Shown here in pieces: positions 49,885 through 60,479 of a DNA stretch of 64,000 bases. The notes beneath the pieces were generated by a model, which saw nothing but the letters and a program-made list of their open reading frames with translations, made no database searches and was not told the origin of the DNA. The translations under genes were made by a program, and so were the position numbers. Position 1 is the stretch's first letter. The number at the start of each line of letters is the position of its first letter. Origin of the DNA: CAYFRC01 sp050946115 (GTDB lineage: Bacteria > Bacillota > Clostridia > Christensenellales > Aristaeellaceae); contig JBMNUF010000008.1 of assembly GCA_050946115.1 (NCBI GenBank), positions 1-64,000 on the forward strand, read 5' to 3'.

Positions 49885-50421
49885 ATGGGAAGGCCTTTAT
49901 CGAAGACAGACCTCATGCATGCATCGCAAGCCAATTTTGAAAAACTCAATGCGGTCATTGCGTCGATGTCGGAGAAAGAACTCGATACGCCGTTTGATTT
50001 CTCCGCGGATCCAAAGAAAAAGGAAGCGCACTGGAAGCGGGATAAAAACCTGCGGGACGTTCTCGTTCATCTGTATGAATGGCATCGGCTCCTCTTAAAC
50101 TGGGTTTCCTCGAATGCGAAAGGCGAGGAGACGCCGTTTCTCATTCCGCCCTACAATTGGAAGACCTATGGAGACATGAACGTCGCGCTTTGGGAGAAGC
50201 ATCAGAACACGACGCAGGAAGATGCCGAGAGGATGGTCAGGAAGACCCATGGAGAGGTTATGGCGCTTGCGGAGACGTTTTCGGATGAGGAACTGTTTAC
50301 CAAGGATGTTTTTCCTTGGGTGGGAGGCAGCACGCTCGGATCGTATTTCGTGAGCGTGACGGCAAGCCACTACGATTGGGCGCTGAAAAAGCTGAACGCG
50401 CACAAAAAGAACTGTCAATGA
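49885..50421 (+). CDS. ClbS/DfsB-family four-helix protein
   Basis: The product has 178 residues. It follows the ClbS/DfsB/DUF1706 pattern: MGRPLSKTDLMHASQANFEK at the start, KNLRDVLVHLYEWHRLLLNW with the conserved His residues, IPPYNWKTYGDMN and a C-terminal HYDWALKKLNAHKK. The family is a DinB-like bundle that includes the colibactin self-protection protein ClbS. Its role here is unknown. GGAGGGG precedes the ATG. Confidence 0.88.
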   Translation: MGRPLSKTDLMHASQANFEKLNAVIASMSEKELDTPFDFSADPKKKEAHWKRDKNLRDVLVHLYEWHRLLLNWVSSNAKGEETPFLIPPYNWKTYGDMNVALWEKHQNTTQEDAERMVRKTHGEVMALAETFSDEELFTKDVFPWVGGSTLGSYFVSVTASHYDWALKKLNAHKKNCQ

Positions 50422-50444
50422 ACCGAAACGGGGGGGATGCGCAT

Positions 50445-51224
50445 ATGGGCGGCATACGGCTCATCGTGGTCGACCTCGACGGCACACTCCTCAGAAACGA
50501 TAAATCAATTTCCTCTTTTAGCAAGAAGAGCATCGCGGATGCCCGAACAAAAGGCATTCGCTTTGCTTTTGCATCCGCCAGAGGGGCGTCGACGGAAAGA
50601 TATATTGCGGAAAACCTGTTCGATGCCTATATACTGTGCAACGGCGCCGCGATATATGCCGACGGGAAGTGCATCCGCCGAAACCGCATAGAGCCTGCGG
50701 TGTACGTGCCGTTTTTGCGGGGATTGAGCCAAAAAGGCATTCCCGTCGCGGCGGAAGTTGAGAATTTATGCTATGCAAACTTTGCTCCGTCCGAGAAGTG
50801 GCCGCTGTACGCGCCCAATGTATTTACGGATTTTTCGGATGTGCAAAACACCCTTGGCATTTTGGAGAGCGCGGATAAATTGCACGCGCATCCGCGCTCT
50901 GCCGATGACATCGCTGCGATAGAAAACACACTGCCGGATTTTCTGTATCTCAAAATGAGCAGGGACGGGCTTGCGATGATCATGCATCAAGAGGCGACAA
51001 AATCAAACGGAATCAAATGCCTTGCGGAACATTACGGCATCGAACTTTCGGATGTGGCAGCCTTCGGCGACGATGTGAACGACATCGACATGCTGAAAAC
51101 CGTAGGTATTGGCATAGCGATGGGCAATGCCGTTGCCGAGGTAAAGCAAATCGCATCCGAAGTATGCCTGAGCAATGAGGAGGACGGCGTGGCACATTGG
51201 ATTCGGAAGTTCTGCCTGTCATAA
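50445..51224 (+). CDS. Cof-type HAD phosphatase
   Basis: The product has 259 residues. HAD motifs: VVDLDGTLLRND at the N-terminus, ASARGAST, Lys in ATKSNGIKCLAEHYG, and AFGDDVNDIDML. The C2-type cap is that of Cof/YidA sugar phosphatases. The ATG at 50445 follows GGGGGG by 8 bases, while an upstream ATG at 50418 has no ribosome site. It follows the ClbS/DfsB gene by 23 bases and is probably co-transcribed. Confidence 0.88.
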   Translation: MGGIRLIVVDLDGTLLRNDKSISSFSKKSIADARTKGIRFAFASARGASTERYIAENLFDAYILCNGAAIYADGKCIRRNRIEPAVYVPFLRGLSQKGIPVAAEVENLCYANFAPSEKWPLYAPNVFTDFSDVQNTLGILESADKLHAHPRSADDIAAIENTLPDFLYLKMSRDGLAMIMHQEATKSNGIKCLAEHYGIELSDVAAFGDDVNDIDMLKTVGIGIAMGNAVAEVKQIASEVCLSNEEDGVAHWIRKFCLS

Positions 51225-51263
51225 AGCCCCGCCGCGTTCTTTTCGTTAAACTTTGATGCCCGC

Positions 51264-51292
51264 TTGACAGCGAAGATATGTAGGAATATACT
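51264..51292 (+). promoter_or_regulatory. promoter of the metal ATPase gene
   Basis: TTGACA and TATACT are 17 bases apart. Confidence 0.85.
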
Positions 51293-51297
51293 ATACA

Positions 51298-51311
51298 TGA
51301 ACATTCGTTCA
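51298..51311 (+). promoter_or_regulatory. ArsR/SmtB-type operator
   Basis: TGAACATTCGTTCA, an inverted repeat with 5-base arms, sits just after the -10 box. This matches the core of CadC/SmtB/CzrA-type operators, which release the promoter when zinc or cadmium binds the repressor. No ArsR-family gene is in the window. Confidence 0.65.
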
Positions 51312-51342
51312 AGTGAGCAAACGATAGGTTGGAGGTGTCCCC

Positions 51343-53124
51343 ATGAAAATCCGTGTCGCCGTGGCGGTCGTGCTCCTCGCAGGGTCGTTTTTGCCCGTAT
51401 CGTGGGCGTTCGCGTTTTCTCTCGCCGCCTATATCGCGATGGGCTGGGACGTCCTAATCGCGGCATGGGAAGGGCTGCGCGCCAAACAGCCGTTTGACGA
51501 ACGCGTGTTGATGTCCGTCGCATCGCTCGGCGCGGTCGCGATCGGCGAATATCGCGAGGCCGCGCTGGTCATGCTGCTGTATCAAATCGGGGAGGCGCTG
51601 CAGGACGCGGCGGCAGACAGGAGCCGCGATTCCATTCGGTCCGCGCTCGATCTGCGCCCCGACGTTGCGCGCCTTGCCGACGGAAGGATGGTTTCGCCCG
51701 AGGAAGTGCCCGTCGGGAGCGTTATCATGGTGCGTCCCGGGGACAGGGTGCCGCTGGACGGCATCGTGACGGAGGGCGCTTCCGCGCTCGACACGGCGGC
51801 GCTCACGGGGGAGAGTGTGCCGAGGGACGTATTACAGGGCGACGACATTTTGAGCGGCTGCGTGAACCTCACGGGGCTCTTGAAGGTGCGGACGACCGCG
51901 AATTTCTCCGAATCCACCGCATCCAAGGTGTTGCGGCTCATAGAGGAATCTGCGGAGAAAAAATCGAAGCAGGAGGATTTTATCGAGCGGTTTGCGCGGG
52001 TCTATACTCCTGCGGTCGTCATCGCGGCGCTTCTGCTCTTTATCGTGCCGTCCGTTGCGGCGGGCGGCTGGCTCGCGTGGGGAAGGCGCGCGCTGAATTT
52101 TCTCGTCGTGTCCTGCCCGTGTGCGCTCGTCATCTCGGTGCCGCTCTCGTATTTCTGCGGCATGGGGCGCGCGTCCAAGGAGGGCATCCTCATCAAGGGC
52201 TCGGCGTATCTGGAGGCGCTCAACCGCGCGAAGACGGCGGTGTTCGACAAGACGGGGACGCTCACCAAGGGCGAGTTCCGCGTAAAAGCGGCGCACCCCG
52301 CGCCCGACGGCACGCGGGAGGAACTGCTCTATGCCGCGGCGCTCGCGCAGGCGCACTCGACGCACCCCATCGCGCTTTCACTGCGCGAGGGGATGGACGC
52401 GCCGAAAGAGGGCGTCGTTTCGGAGGCGATCCCGGGCATGGGCGTACAATCGACATTTGAGGGTAGGACGATCCACGCGGGGAACGAAAAGCTGATGGCG
52501 CACATCGGCGCGTCCTGCGAAAAGGCTCGGGAGGCGGGTACGCACGTATATGTCGCGGAGGGCGGCAGATGCCTCGGCCACATCGTGCTTTCGGACGTAT
52601 TGCGCGACACGGCGAGATCGGCGGTGGCGCGCCTGCGCGAACAGGGCGTGGAGCACATCGTCATGCTCACGGGCGACCGCGAGGACGCCGCGAAGGAGAT
52701 CGCCGAAGCGCTCGGCATTGCGGAATACCGCGCGAACCTCCTGCCTGCGGACAAGGTGCGGGAGGTTGAAAAACTGCTCGCGCGCCCCGGCGCGCTCCTC
52801 TTTGCGGGAGACGGCATCAACGACGCGCCCGTCATCAAGCGCGCGGACGTGGGCTTTGCGATGGGCGCGCTTGGCAGTGACGCGGCGATCGAGGCGGCGG
52901 ACGCAGTCGTGATGGACGACGACCCGGAAAAGATCGCGCGGGCGGTCGAGATCGCAAAGAAGACGGCGAGGATTGCCCGACAGAACATCGCGCTGGCGCT
53001 GGGCATCAAGGCGGCGGTGTTGGCGCTAAGCGTTGCGACGGAGATTCCCATGACGCTTGCGGTATTCGCGGATGTGGGCGTTGCGCTCTTGGCGACCGGT
53101 AACGCCATGCGCGCGGGGCGATAG
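51343..53124 (+). CDS. heavy-metal P1B-type ATPase (Zn/Cd/Pb-like)
   Basis: The product has 593 residues. It starts directly with membrane helices and has no N-terminal metal-binding domain. Landmarks: TGES in DTAALTGESVPRD, metal site Cys258-Pro-Cys260 in VSCPCALVIS, phosphorylation site Asp302 in FDKTGTLTKG, HP-type STHPIALSLR, and GDGINDAPVIKRADVG. The C-terminal helix pair keeps the lysine in ALGIKAAVLALS typical of the ZntA group. It would export zinc, cadmium or lead. The operator just upstream supports metal induction. Confidence 0.9.
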   Translation: MKIRVAVAVVLLAGSFLPVSWAFAFSLAAYIAMGWDVLIAAWEGLRAKQPFDERVLMSVASLGAVAIGEYREAALVMLLYQIGEALQDAAADRSRDSIRSALDLRPDVARLADGRMVSPEEVPVGSVIMVRPGDRVPLDGIVTEGASALDTAALTGESVPRDVLQGDDILSGCVNLTGLLKVRTTANFSESTASKVLRLIEESAEKKSKQEDFIERFARVYTPAVVIAALLLFIVPSVAAGGWLAWGRRALNFLVVSCPCALVISVPLSYFCGMGRASKEGILIKGSAYLEALNRAKTAVFDKTGTLTKGEFRVKAAHPAPDGTREELLYAAALAQAHSTHPIALSLREGMDAPKEGVVSEAIPGMGVQSTFEGRTIHAGNEKLMAHIGASCEKAREAGTHVYVAEGGRCLGHIVLSDVLRDTARSAVARLREQGVEHIVMLTGDREDAAKEIAEALGIAEYRANLLPADKVREVEKLLARPGALLFAGDGINDAPVIKRADVGFAMGALGSDAAIEAADAVVMDDDPEKIARAVEIAKKTARIARQNIALALGIKAAVLALSVATEIPMTLAVFADVGVALLATGNAMRAGR

Positions 53125-53168
53125 GAAAAGCGGCGGGCTTGGACAGCGGAAAATGCGGCGTATCATGC

Positions 53169-53197
53169 TTGATTTTTCATACAAAAACAAGTATGAT
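53169..53197 (+). promoter_or_regulatory. promoter of the lepA operon
   Basis: TTGATT and TATGAT are 17 bases apart. Confidence 0.65.
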
Positions 53198-53229
53198 AGA
53201 ATAGAGAAAATCTCATCGGAGGGAACGCT

Positions 53230-55038
<1,809 letters not shown>

Positions 55039-55045
55039 TGGGGTT

Positions 55046-56461
55046 ATGCGGCATATGAAGAGGGTTTTGCTCCTGCTCTTTGCGCTGATGCTCGCCGCGC
55101 CCTGTGCGCCCGCCGTCCGCGCGGAGACCGCATCGAAAAAGATTACGAACAAGTGCAAATTCCGCGTGTCCGAAGGCTCCGCAAAGCTCCTGCACGACGG
55201 AAAGCTCAAGACGGAATGGACGTACAGCGGGAAAGGCGCGCAGGTCGAGATCGCGATCCCGCCGTCCGTTACGGTTGGGGGAATGCTCGTTTGCTGGACG
55301 TTTGAGCCGGAGGACTATGAGATCATAGAATACGACGCGGAGAACGCAGAGATCGCGCTGCACGATTCGAGCGAGACGTTCCCGTGCATCACGGCGTATC
55401 AGGCGCTGCAGCCCGAGACGAAATATGTCAGAATCAAATGCCGAACGGCGGGGCAGGGCATCGCGGAAATCCGCGTGTATTCCGAAGGCACGCCACAGTC
55501 CAACCTGCAAACGTGGGAGGCGCCCGTCGAGAAGGCGGATTTCATGCTGGTCTCCACGCATCAGGACGACGAGGAGCTGTTCTTTGGCGGCGCGATTCCC
55601 TATTATGCCGTCGCGCAAAAGTGCCCCACCGTCGTCGTCTATATGGCGAACTGCACGCGCATGCGGCGGCAGGAGGCGCTCAACGGCCTGTGGGCGATGG
55701 GAGTGCGGAACTATCCGGAATTTATCAACCTCGCGGACAAGTCTGTTCCTTCCATCAGCGAGGGGATTTCCTATTGGGGCGGCGAGGAGAAAATCCTGGG
55801 CGAACTCGTACAGCGCATACGCAGGTATAAGCCGGAAGTGATCGCGACGCACGATTTCAACGGCGAATACGGGCACAACCAGCACAAGATCACCGCGCGC
55901 ATGATGCCTAAGGCGATCGAAAAGGCGGCGGACGGGGCGCAGTATCCCGAATCCGCGGCGCAATTCGGCGCGTGGCAGGTAAAAAAGCTCTATATCCACC
56001 TCTATAAGGAAAACGCGATCCGCATGGACTGGGACACGCCACTCGAAGCCCTCGGCGGGAAGACCGCGCTCGAGGTCGCAAAGATCGGCTTTGCGGAGCA
56101 CAAATCCCAGCAGAAGTACTACAGCATGGATAAGGCGGGCGTGAAGTACGACAACCGTGCGTTTGGGCTGTATGCTTCGACCGTCGGGGCGGACGTAAAA
56201 AAGAACGATTTTTTTGAGAACTTGTCGGCTGCCAAAGCGCCCAAAGCAGCCGAACCTACGGCGGAGCCGACGAATACGCCCGAACCGACGGAAGCGCCCG
56301 AGGCGGAACCTAAGGAAACGCCTCCGCTCGCCGAGGCATCGGAGGAGAGTGGCGGCAACTCCCTGTTGCCGTTTGCCCTCTTGGGCGGTGCGGTGCTTAC
56401 GGGCGGCGCGGCGTTTGCGGCGCTTCGGGGGCGAAGAAAGCGGCGCAGGAGAAGGAGATAG
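55046..56461 (+). CDS. exported PIG-L-family deacetylase with C-terminal membrane anchor
   Basis: The product has 471 residues: a signal peptide (KRVLLLLFALMLAAPCAP), a beta-rich discoidin-like region (about 30-160), a PIG-L/LmbE deacetylase domain with zinc motif STHQDDEELFFGG near 180 and a downstream His pair in GEYGHNQHKITARM, then a Pro-Thr-Glu-rich spacer (TAEPTNTPEPTEAPEAEP), one membrane helix (SLLPFALLGGAVLTGGAAFA) and a polybasic tail. It likely deacetylates an N-acetylated glycan or wall sugar outside the cell. It sits between lepA and hemW, 7 and 2 bases apart. Confidence 0.85.
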   Translation: MRHMKRVLLLLFALMLAAPCAPAVRAETASKKITNKCKFRVSEGSAKLLHDGKLKTEWTYSGKGAQVEIAIPPSVTVGGMLVCWTFEPEDYEIIEYDAENAEIALHDSSETFPCITAYQALQPETKYVRIKCRTAGQGIAEIRVYSEGTPQSNLQTWEAPVEKADFMLVSTHQDDEELFFGGAIPYYAVAQKCPTVVVYMANCTRMRRQEALNGLWAMGVRNYPEFINLADKSVPSISEGISYWGGEEKILGELVQRIRRYKPEVIATHDFNGEYGHNQHKITARMMPKAIEKAADGAQYPESAAQFGAWQVKKLYIHLYKENAIRMDWDTPLEALGGKTALEVAKIGFAEHKSQQKYYSMDKAGVKYDNRAFGLYASTVGADVKKNDFFENLSAAKAPKAAEPTAEPTNTPEPTEAPEAEPKETPPLAEASEESGGNSLLPFALLGGAVLTGGAAFAALRGRRKRRRRRR

Positions 56462-56463
56462 GC

Positions 56464-57555
56464 ATGCCTTCACTATACATCCACATCCCGTTCTGCGCGA
56501 AAAAGTGTGCGTATTGCGATTTCGCATCCTACGCGGGGCGACAGGACGTCGAGGCGGAATACATCAAAGCCGTTCTTCGCGAGGCGGACAGCTATCGCGG
56601 GGAGCGGCTTTCGACGGTCTTCATCGGCGGGGGCACGCCCTCGCTGTTGTCTTTGGACGCGGCGCAAACGCTGCTTTGCGGCATATGCGAAAGGTTTGAT
56701 ATCGAGGACGGCGCGGAGTGGACGATCGAATGCAACCCCGATTCGGTGGATCGGGAAAAGCTCAGGCTGTATAGAGAATATGGCGTGAACCGCATCTCCC
56801 TCGGGGCGCAGGCTTCGCAGGAGCATCTTTTGCGCATCCTGGGGCGCATCCACACGTGGAACGAGGCGGAAAATGCCGTCAAAATGGCGCAGGCGGAAGG
56901 ATTTGCCAATGTCAATCTCGACCTCATGTACGCACTGCCCACGCAGACGATTGCGCAATGGCGCGAGACGCTGGAAAGGGCGGTCGCGCTCGACATCCCG
57001 CACATTTCGGCATACAGCCTGATTTGGGAGGAGGGGACGCCGCTTACGCGCCAGATGGAACGCGGCGCGCTTTCCCCGTGCGGGGAGGAGGAAGCGCTCT
57101 TCATGCAGCATATGGCGGAGGATTTCCTGAAAGAAGCGGGGCTTTTCCGATATGAAATATCCAACTACGCAAAAAAGGGCTTTCACTCCCGGCACAACAT
57201 GGTCTATTGGACGCGCGGGGAGTACATCGGGCTCGGCTGCGCGGCGCATTCTCTCTTTCGCGGGGCGCGCTATCGGAATGCGGATGCGATCGAGGAATAT
57301 ATGGCGGGCGGCATCGGGCGGGAGAAGACGGTGTTGTCCTTAGAGGATGCGCTCGAAGAGACGGTGCTCTTGGGGACGCGCACTTCGGAGGGCATAGACC
57401 TTCGCGCGATCGAGGAGAAATTCGGCGCATCGCTTTGGGAGCGGGCAAAGGCGCTCGAAAGCATGGGCTATGCCGCGCTTGAAGGAGACATTTTGTGCCT
57501 TACGCAAAAGGGGATGGACGTGCACAACGCGGCTGTGGCGCGGCTCCTCTTTTGA
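56464..57555 (+). CDS. hemW: HemW-like radical SAM heme chaperone
   Basis: The product has 363 residues. The radical-SAM cluster motif is CAKKCAYC (Cys11, Cys15, Cys18), followed by GGGTPSLL, TIECNPDSV, GAQASQEHLLRILGRIH and a YEISNYAKKG/RHNMVYW segment, the HemW pattern that lacks the extra cysteines of true HemN. HemW delivers heme to respiratory enzymes. It follows the PIG-L gene by 2 bases. Confidence 0.93.
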   Translation: MPSLYIHIPFCAKKCAYCDFASYAGRQDVEAEYIKAVLREADSYRGERLSTVFIGGGTPSLLSLDAAQTLLCGICERFDIEDGAEWTIECNPDSVDREKLRLYREYGVNRISLGAQASQEHLLRILGRIHTWNEAENAVKMAQAEGFANVNLDLMYALPTQTIAQWRETLERAVALDIPHISAYSLIWEEGTPLTRQMERGALSPCGEEEALFMQHMAEDFLKEAGLFRYEISNYAKKGFHSRHNMVYWTRGEYIGLGCAAHSLFRGARYRNADAIEEYMAGGIGREKTVLSLEDALEETVLLGTRTSEGIDLRAIEEKFGASLWERAKALESMGYAALEGDILCLTQKGMDVHNAAVARLLF

Positions 57556-57743
57556 AGCGGATTGGGAGCTTCTTTATCTCGGCATGATGGGATTGTAGGT
57601 ATGGATATCCTACCTTTTGCCCGATAACAATTATATTGCGTTTGCTTTTTCTTCAAGGTATCGAAGCTTCGGCGTATTGAGTTGCTGTTTGACATATTGC
57701 CCCATATAGGCATAGTCTGGCTTGCCATCATCCATACAACAAC
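57556..57743. other. gene-free stretch with possible fragment
   Basis: On the minus strand about 33 codons ending in TAA at 57631 read DGKPDYAYMGQYVKQQLNTP and onward, like the tail of a lost protein. Nothing else is readable. It abuts a broken recombinase and belongs to a decayed mobile patch. Confidence 0.3.
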
Positions 57744-58036
57744 CTTGCTGAGCGCTTTGAGGCAGTCAAGTAAAAGCGCTACCAAGTGCAGAACGCCATC
57801 TCCATGAAAATGTCCGCCAAGGTTGTCAGCCAGTAGTTCATCGCCGAACTGAGAGGCCTTGGTCAGCTACTAACAGAATTCAAGATAGAACTTGGGGCAC
57901 ACTGCTCGATCACGCTACGGTCTGCGCGGCGGACGACATCAGGGTCACCTTGCGGAACGGGTTAGAAATCAAGGCACAAAACAAAACATCCTGCGGTTCA
58001 GCGTTTCAGGCTGAGATCGCAGGATACTTGGTTTAG
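57744..58036 (+). pseudogene. C-terminal remnant of a large serine recombinase
   Basis: Plus-strand reading gives LAERFEAVK, stop, KRYQVQNAISMKMSAKVVSQ, stop, FIAELRGLGQLLTEFKIELG, a frameshift near 57890, then WGTLLDHATVCAADDIRVTL and RNGLEIKAQ. This is the typical tail of large serine recombinases of Clostridia (an Asp/Trp-rich LLDHATV strand followed by VTLRNGLEI). Two in-frame stops, a frameshift and no catalytic domain show that it is dead. Confidence 0.7.
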
Positions 58037-58058
58037 AAATGCTAATTTTCGCTTTTAT

Positions 58059-59090
58059 TTAGCTATCTTTGGGGAAAGGAAATGGAGAATTATCTTCAGT
58101 AATTGTTGCGTCATCATTGTTGAAATACGCCATTCTTGTCGGAGGGTCAACAATGACATTGTTGACAGCATCATCGGTATCACATAGCTTGAATATATAT
58201 GTTATTTGTCCAAACCATGTTAGGCATCCGCATAGCTCTCCGTGTCTATTTCCCGGGTAAAACATATATCCCACTACATGTGCTGTCTCATTCGGCATAT
58301 CTACGGAAGAAACCGGACCTTGGGAGTATCGAAACCATAGATCATTTGACCATGTTCCATTTCGTATATAATCCCTCAAAGCACTAAATTTACCTGAAAG
58401 CACATAATCTTTTCCAAGAGAATAGCAAATATAATTAAAAACTGTTTTGGCGCAAAGTCTCCTAACAATCGAGTCGATAGATATTTTTATATGGGCCAAA
58501 AACGCATCGTCTTTGAATAAATCTGCCAGAGGGGGGTTACTATAAGAAGAATGATCTCCCAAATATCCTTTACGCATTAAGCATGGTGTAGCTTTAGCTT
58601 CCGGGATGTCAAAAGTGATTATTCCGTTTGATTTATTTCTGAGCCGCGATAACACCTCCGGTGTAGCTTCTGGAAGCGCATCTAAAGTATAATACTGATA
58701 CGCTAATGGAGATTCATTTGTCATTATTCCTATTTGCGGCGGTATATAAAGAGATATTTTTTCATCGTTTGCTTTGTCGACGATTGGCGTAAATTCTAAT
58801 CCCTTAAATAATCCCTCTGCGCCAATAAAGGACACACGATCCTTTTTTAGTTTTCGTCCATCACTCATTGGTCGCCCGTATTTCATTCTTAAGAAGCTTT
58901 CCATTGAGTTGAGGCTGATTTTATCCTCAAGTTCTTTGCTAAAATACGAATTGCACTCTTTACACACTTGAAAATTACTCAAAACAAAGCTGTTTGTATA
59001 TGTGCCCATCATTCTCGGAATGACATGCTCACGGTTAAACTCAGATTCTTCCTTTTCTTTTAAGCAATAGATACACTTATGCTTACTCAT
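58059..59090 (-). CDS. HNH endonuclease-domain protein
   Basis: The product has 343 residues. The N-terminus holds an HNH_5-like domain: CIYCLKEKEESEF, then FNREHVIPRMMG and VCKECNSYFSKELE, with the CxxC zinc knuckles and catalytic His. The remaining 280 residues are unassigned and contain several cysteine and aromatic residues. The ATG overlaps the stop of the upstream truncated restriction-type gene (ATGA), so the two are made together. A defence role is inferred from context only. Confidence 0.75.
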   Translation of the reverse strand: MSKHKCIYCLKEKEESEFNREHVIPRMMGTYTNSFVLSNFQVCKECNSYFSKELEDKISLNSMESFLRMKYGRPMSDGRKLKKDRVSFIGAEGLFKGLEFTPIVDKANDEKISLYIPPQIGIMTNESPLAYQYYTLDALPEATPEVLSRLRNKSNGIITFDIPEAKATPCLMRKGYLGDHSSYSNPPLADLFKDDAFLAHIKISIDSIVRRLCAKTVFNYICYSLGKDYVLSGKFSALRDYIRNGTWSNDLWFRYSQGPVSSVDMPNETAHVVGYMFYPGNRHGELCGCLTWFGQITYIFKLCDTDDAVNNVIVDPPTRMAYFNNDDATITEDNSPFPFPKDS

Positions 59091-60247
59091 ATAGCATACT
59101 CCAATCCGCCGCAGAAAAATGGTCTCAAATTTGAGACTTTTTGAGACCGCCTCAGAGTAACGTGCGTTTGTATCATAATAGAAAAGTTTTTTTCAAACAG
59201 GACATCTGTAAGCTTTAAGTCTACCAATTCACAGAATAACTCCGTTATATGTCGAGGCGTGAGAACAACGCCCAAAGATTGCCCGTCGCCGCCGGAATAG
59301 GAAACAGATTCTCCATAAAAGCGCCCCGGATAATCCTCCGGCGAATTGGATACTACCGCCTTGAAGATGTTTGCATTGATATATTCGGCAAAGAATTTGA
59401 GAGGCGATTTATTGCCCAAATCATCCCGTTTGGTGTTTAACTGCGGACGGTCTTTAATCAGCGTAAATTGATTGCACACGCGTTCCTTTTTTACTTCGGG
59501 CGCTACATTGGAACGTTTCAAATGGTTTTCAAGGTATCTGAACAGCAACTCGCCATCCTTATTCCCGGGCACCGTGTCACCGACAAGCATATCAAGGCGA
59601 AATCCGAACTGCTGTTCCCGCAGCGCAAGCAATATTGCGGAGACAACGAGCGGCTTTTCGTCTTCGCCCAAACCGCCGTAGTTTCTGAGGTGTTCGTGCA
59701 GTTCTCTTGCCTTTTTGAGAATATCGCTAAGTTCAATATCCTCCGGCGATATCTCTTCCAAAACAACGCGCCGATAATATTCATCTATGTGGGTTTCTGA
59801 AAAGTTTTCAAACGTTTCCACATCCGGCAGAACCTTATATCCGTTTTCGTCGACGAATAGCGGGCGCAGAATATGATGCTTTTTATCGCCTGCATTGCCG
59901 AACGCAAATACTTTTTTGAACGAGGTTTGTTCGATGATTTTTTTGGCGTAGAATAGGGCACCGTTGACGGCATAGTTCGTCGTTGCCATAACGGTTTGGG
60001 AAACAGAGCCGTCTGCTTCTAACAGGCATAGATTCGCACGGTCGGTTTTATCCTCCATAACGAGAACGAAGTCCCGAACAACCGCGACGTATTCAGGAAA
60101 GCCTGCCCTGCCGGTTTGTTGCTTCGACGCAGTTTTCAATGCTTCGTTGAGCGGGGCAATCGTGCTGCCCTGCGTGTCAGCATGAATGCCTGCCTCAACT
60201 AACAAATCGTGTATGTAAAGATCGAAATTCGCTTCTTTCTTCGCCAT
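59087..60247 (-). CDS. restriction-methylase-type protein truncated before the SAM motif
   Basis: The product has 386 residues. The N-terminal part has a nuclease-like strand pair with FVLVMEDKTDRANL (Glu-x-Lys), and residues about 300-345 (YSGGDGQSLGVVLTPRHITE, LFCELVDLKLTDVLF) are the entrance of an N6-adenine methylase domain as in type I HsdM/type IIG enzymes. In relatives the next residues are DPCCGTGGF; here the sequence breaks off into a foreign 40-residue tail. The methylase catalytic part is lost. It is followed, with an ATGA overlap, by the HNH gene. Its promoter lies at 60327-60355. Confidence 0.68.
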   Translation of the reverse strand: MAKKEANFDLYIHDLLVEAGIHADTQGSTIAPLNEALKTASKQQTGRAGFPEYVAVVRDFVLVMEDKTDRANLCLLEADGSVSQTVMATTNYAVNGALFYAKKIIEQTSFKKVFAFGNAGDKKHHILRPLFVDENGYKVLPDVETFENFSETHIDEYYRRVVLEEISPEDIELSDILKKARELHEHLRNYGGLGEDEKPLVVSAILLALREQQFGFRLDMLVGDTVPGNKDGELLFRYLENHLKRSNVAPEVKKERVCNQFTLIKDRPQLNTKRDDLGNKSPLKFFAEYINANIFKAVVSNSPEDYPGRFYGESVSYSGGDGQSLGVVLTPRHITELFCELVDLKLTDVLFEKNFSIMIQTHVTLRRSQKVSNLRPFFCGGLEYAI

Positions 60248-60326
60248 ATCCTACCGCCCCGTATACCATGATTTAGGGAATCACTCGGAACAAAGACTGT
60301 GCGCCCGAGCAAAACGACCTATGGTC

Positions 60327-60355
60327 ATTGTACTACAGTATCGAACCAAATTCAA
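60327..60355 (-). promoter_or_regulatory. promoter of the truncated restriction gene
   Basis: On the minus strand TTGAAT and TACAAT are 17 bases apart. Confidence 0.6.
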
Positions 60356-60377
60356 GAATAGAAACGCACTTTTGCAG

Positions 60378-60427
60378 TAAAAAACGCTCCCTCTCGATTG
60401 CGCCGCATATTTGCGCATGGGGGAGCG
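60378..60427 (-). terminator. terminator of the phosphotransferase gene
   Basis: CGCTCCC and GGGAGCG pair across a 29-base loop that contains a smaller inner stem; TTTTTT follows on the minus strand. Confidence 0.75.
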
Positions 60428-60479
60428 GGTCGGATTTGCTCTTTCATACATAAAAGACGTTTCGCGCCTCTCGGTGCCA

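Noticed and set aside
57468..57785. Minus-strand frame over the hemW end and the gap
   Set aside because: It crosses two unrelated regions and shows no domain; another frame in the gap is more protein-like.
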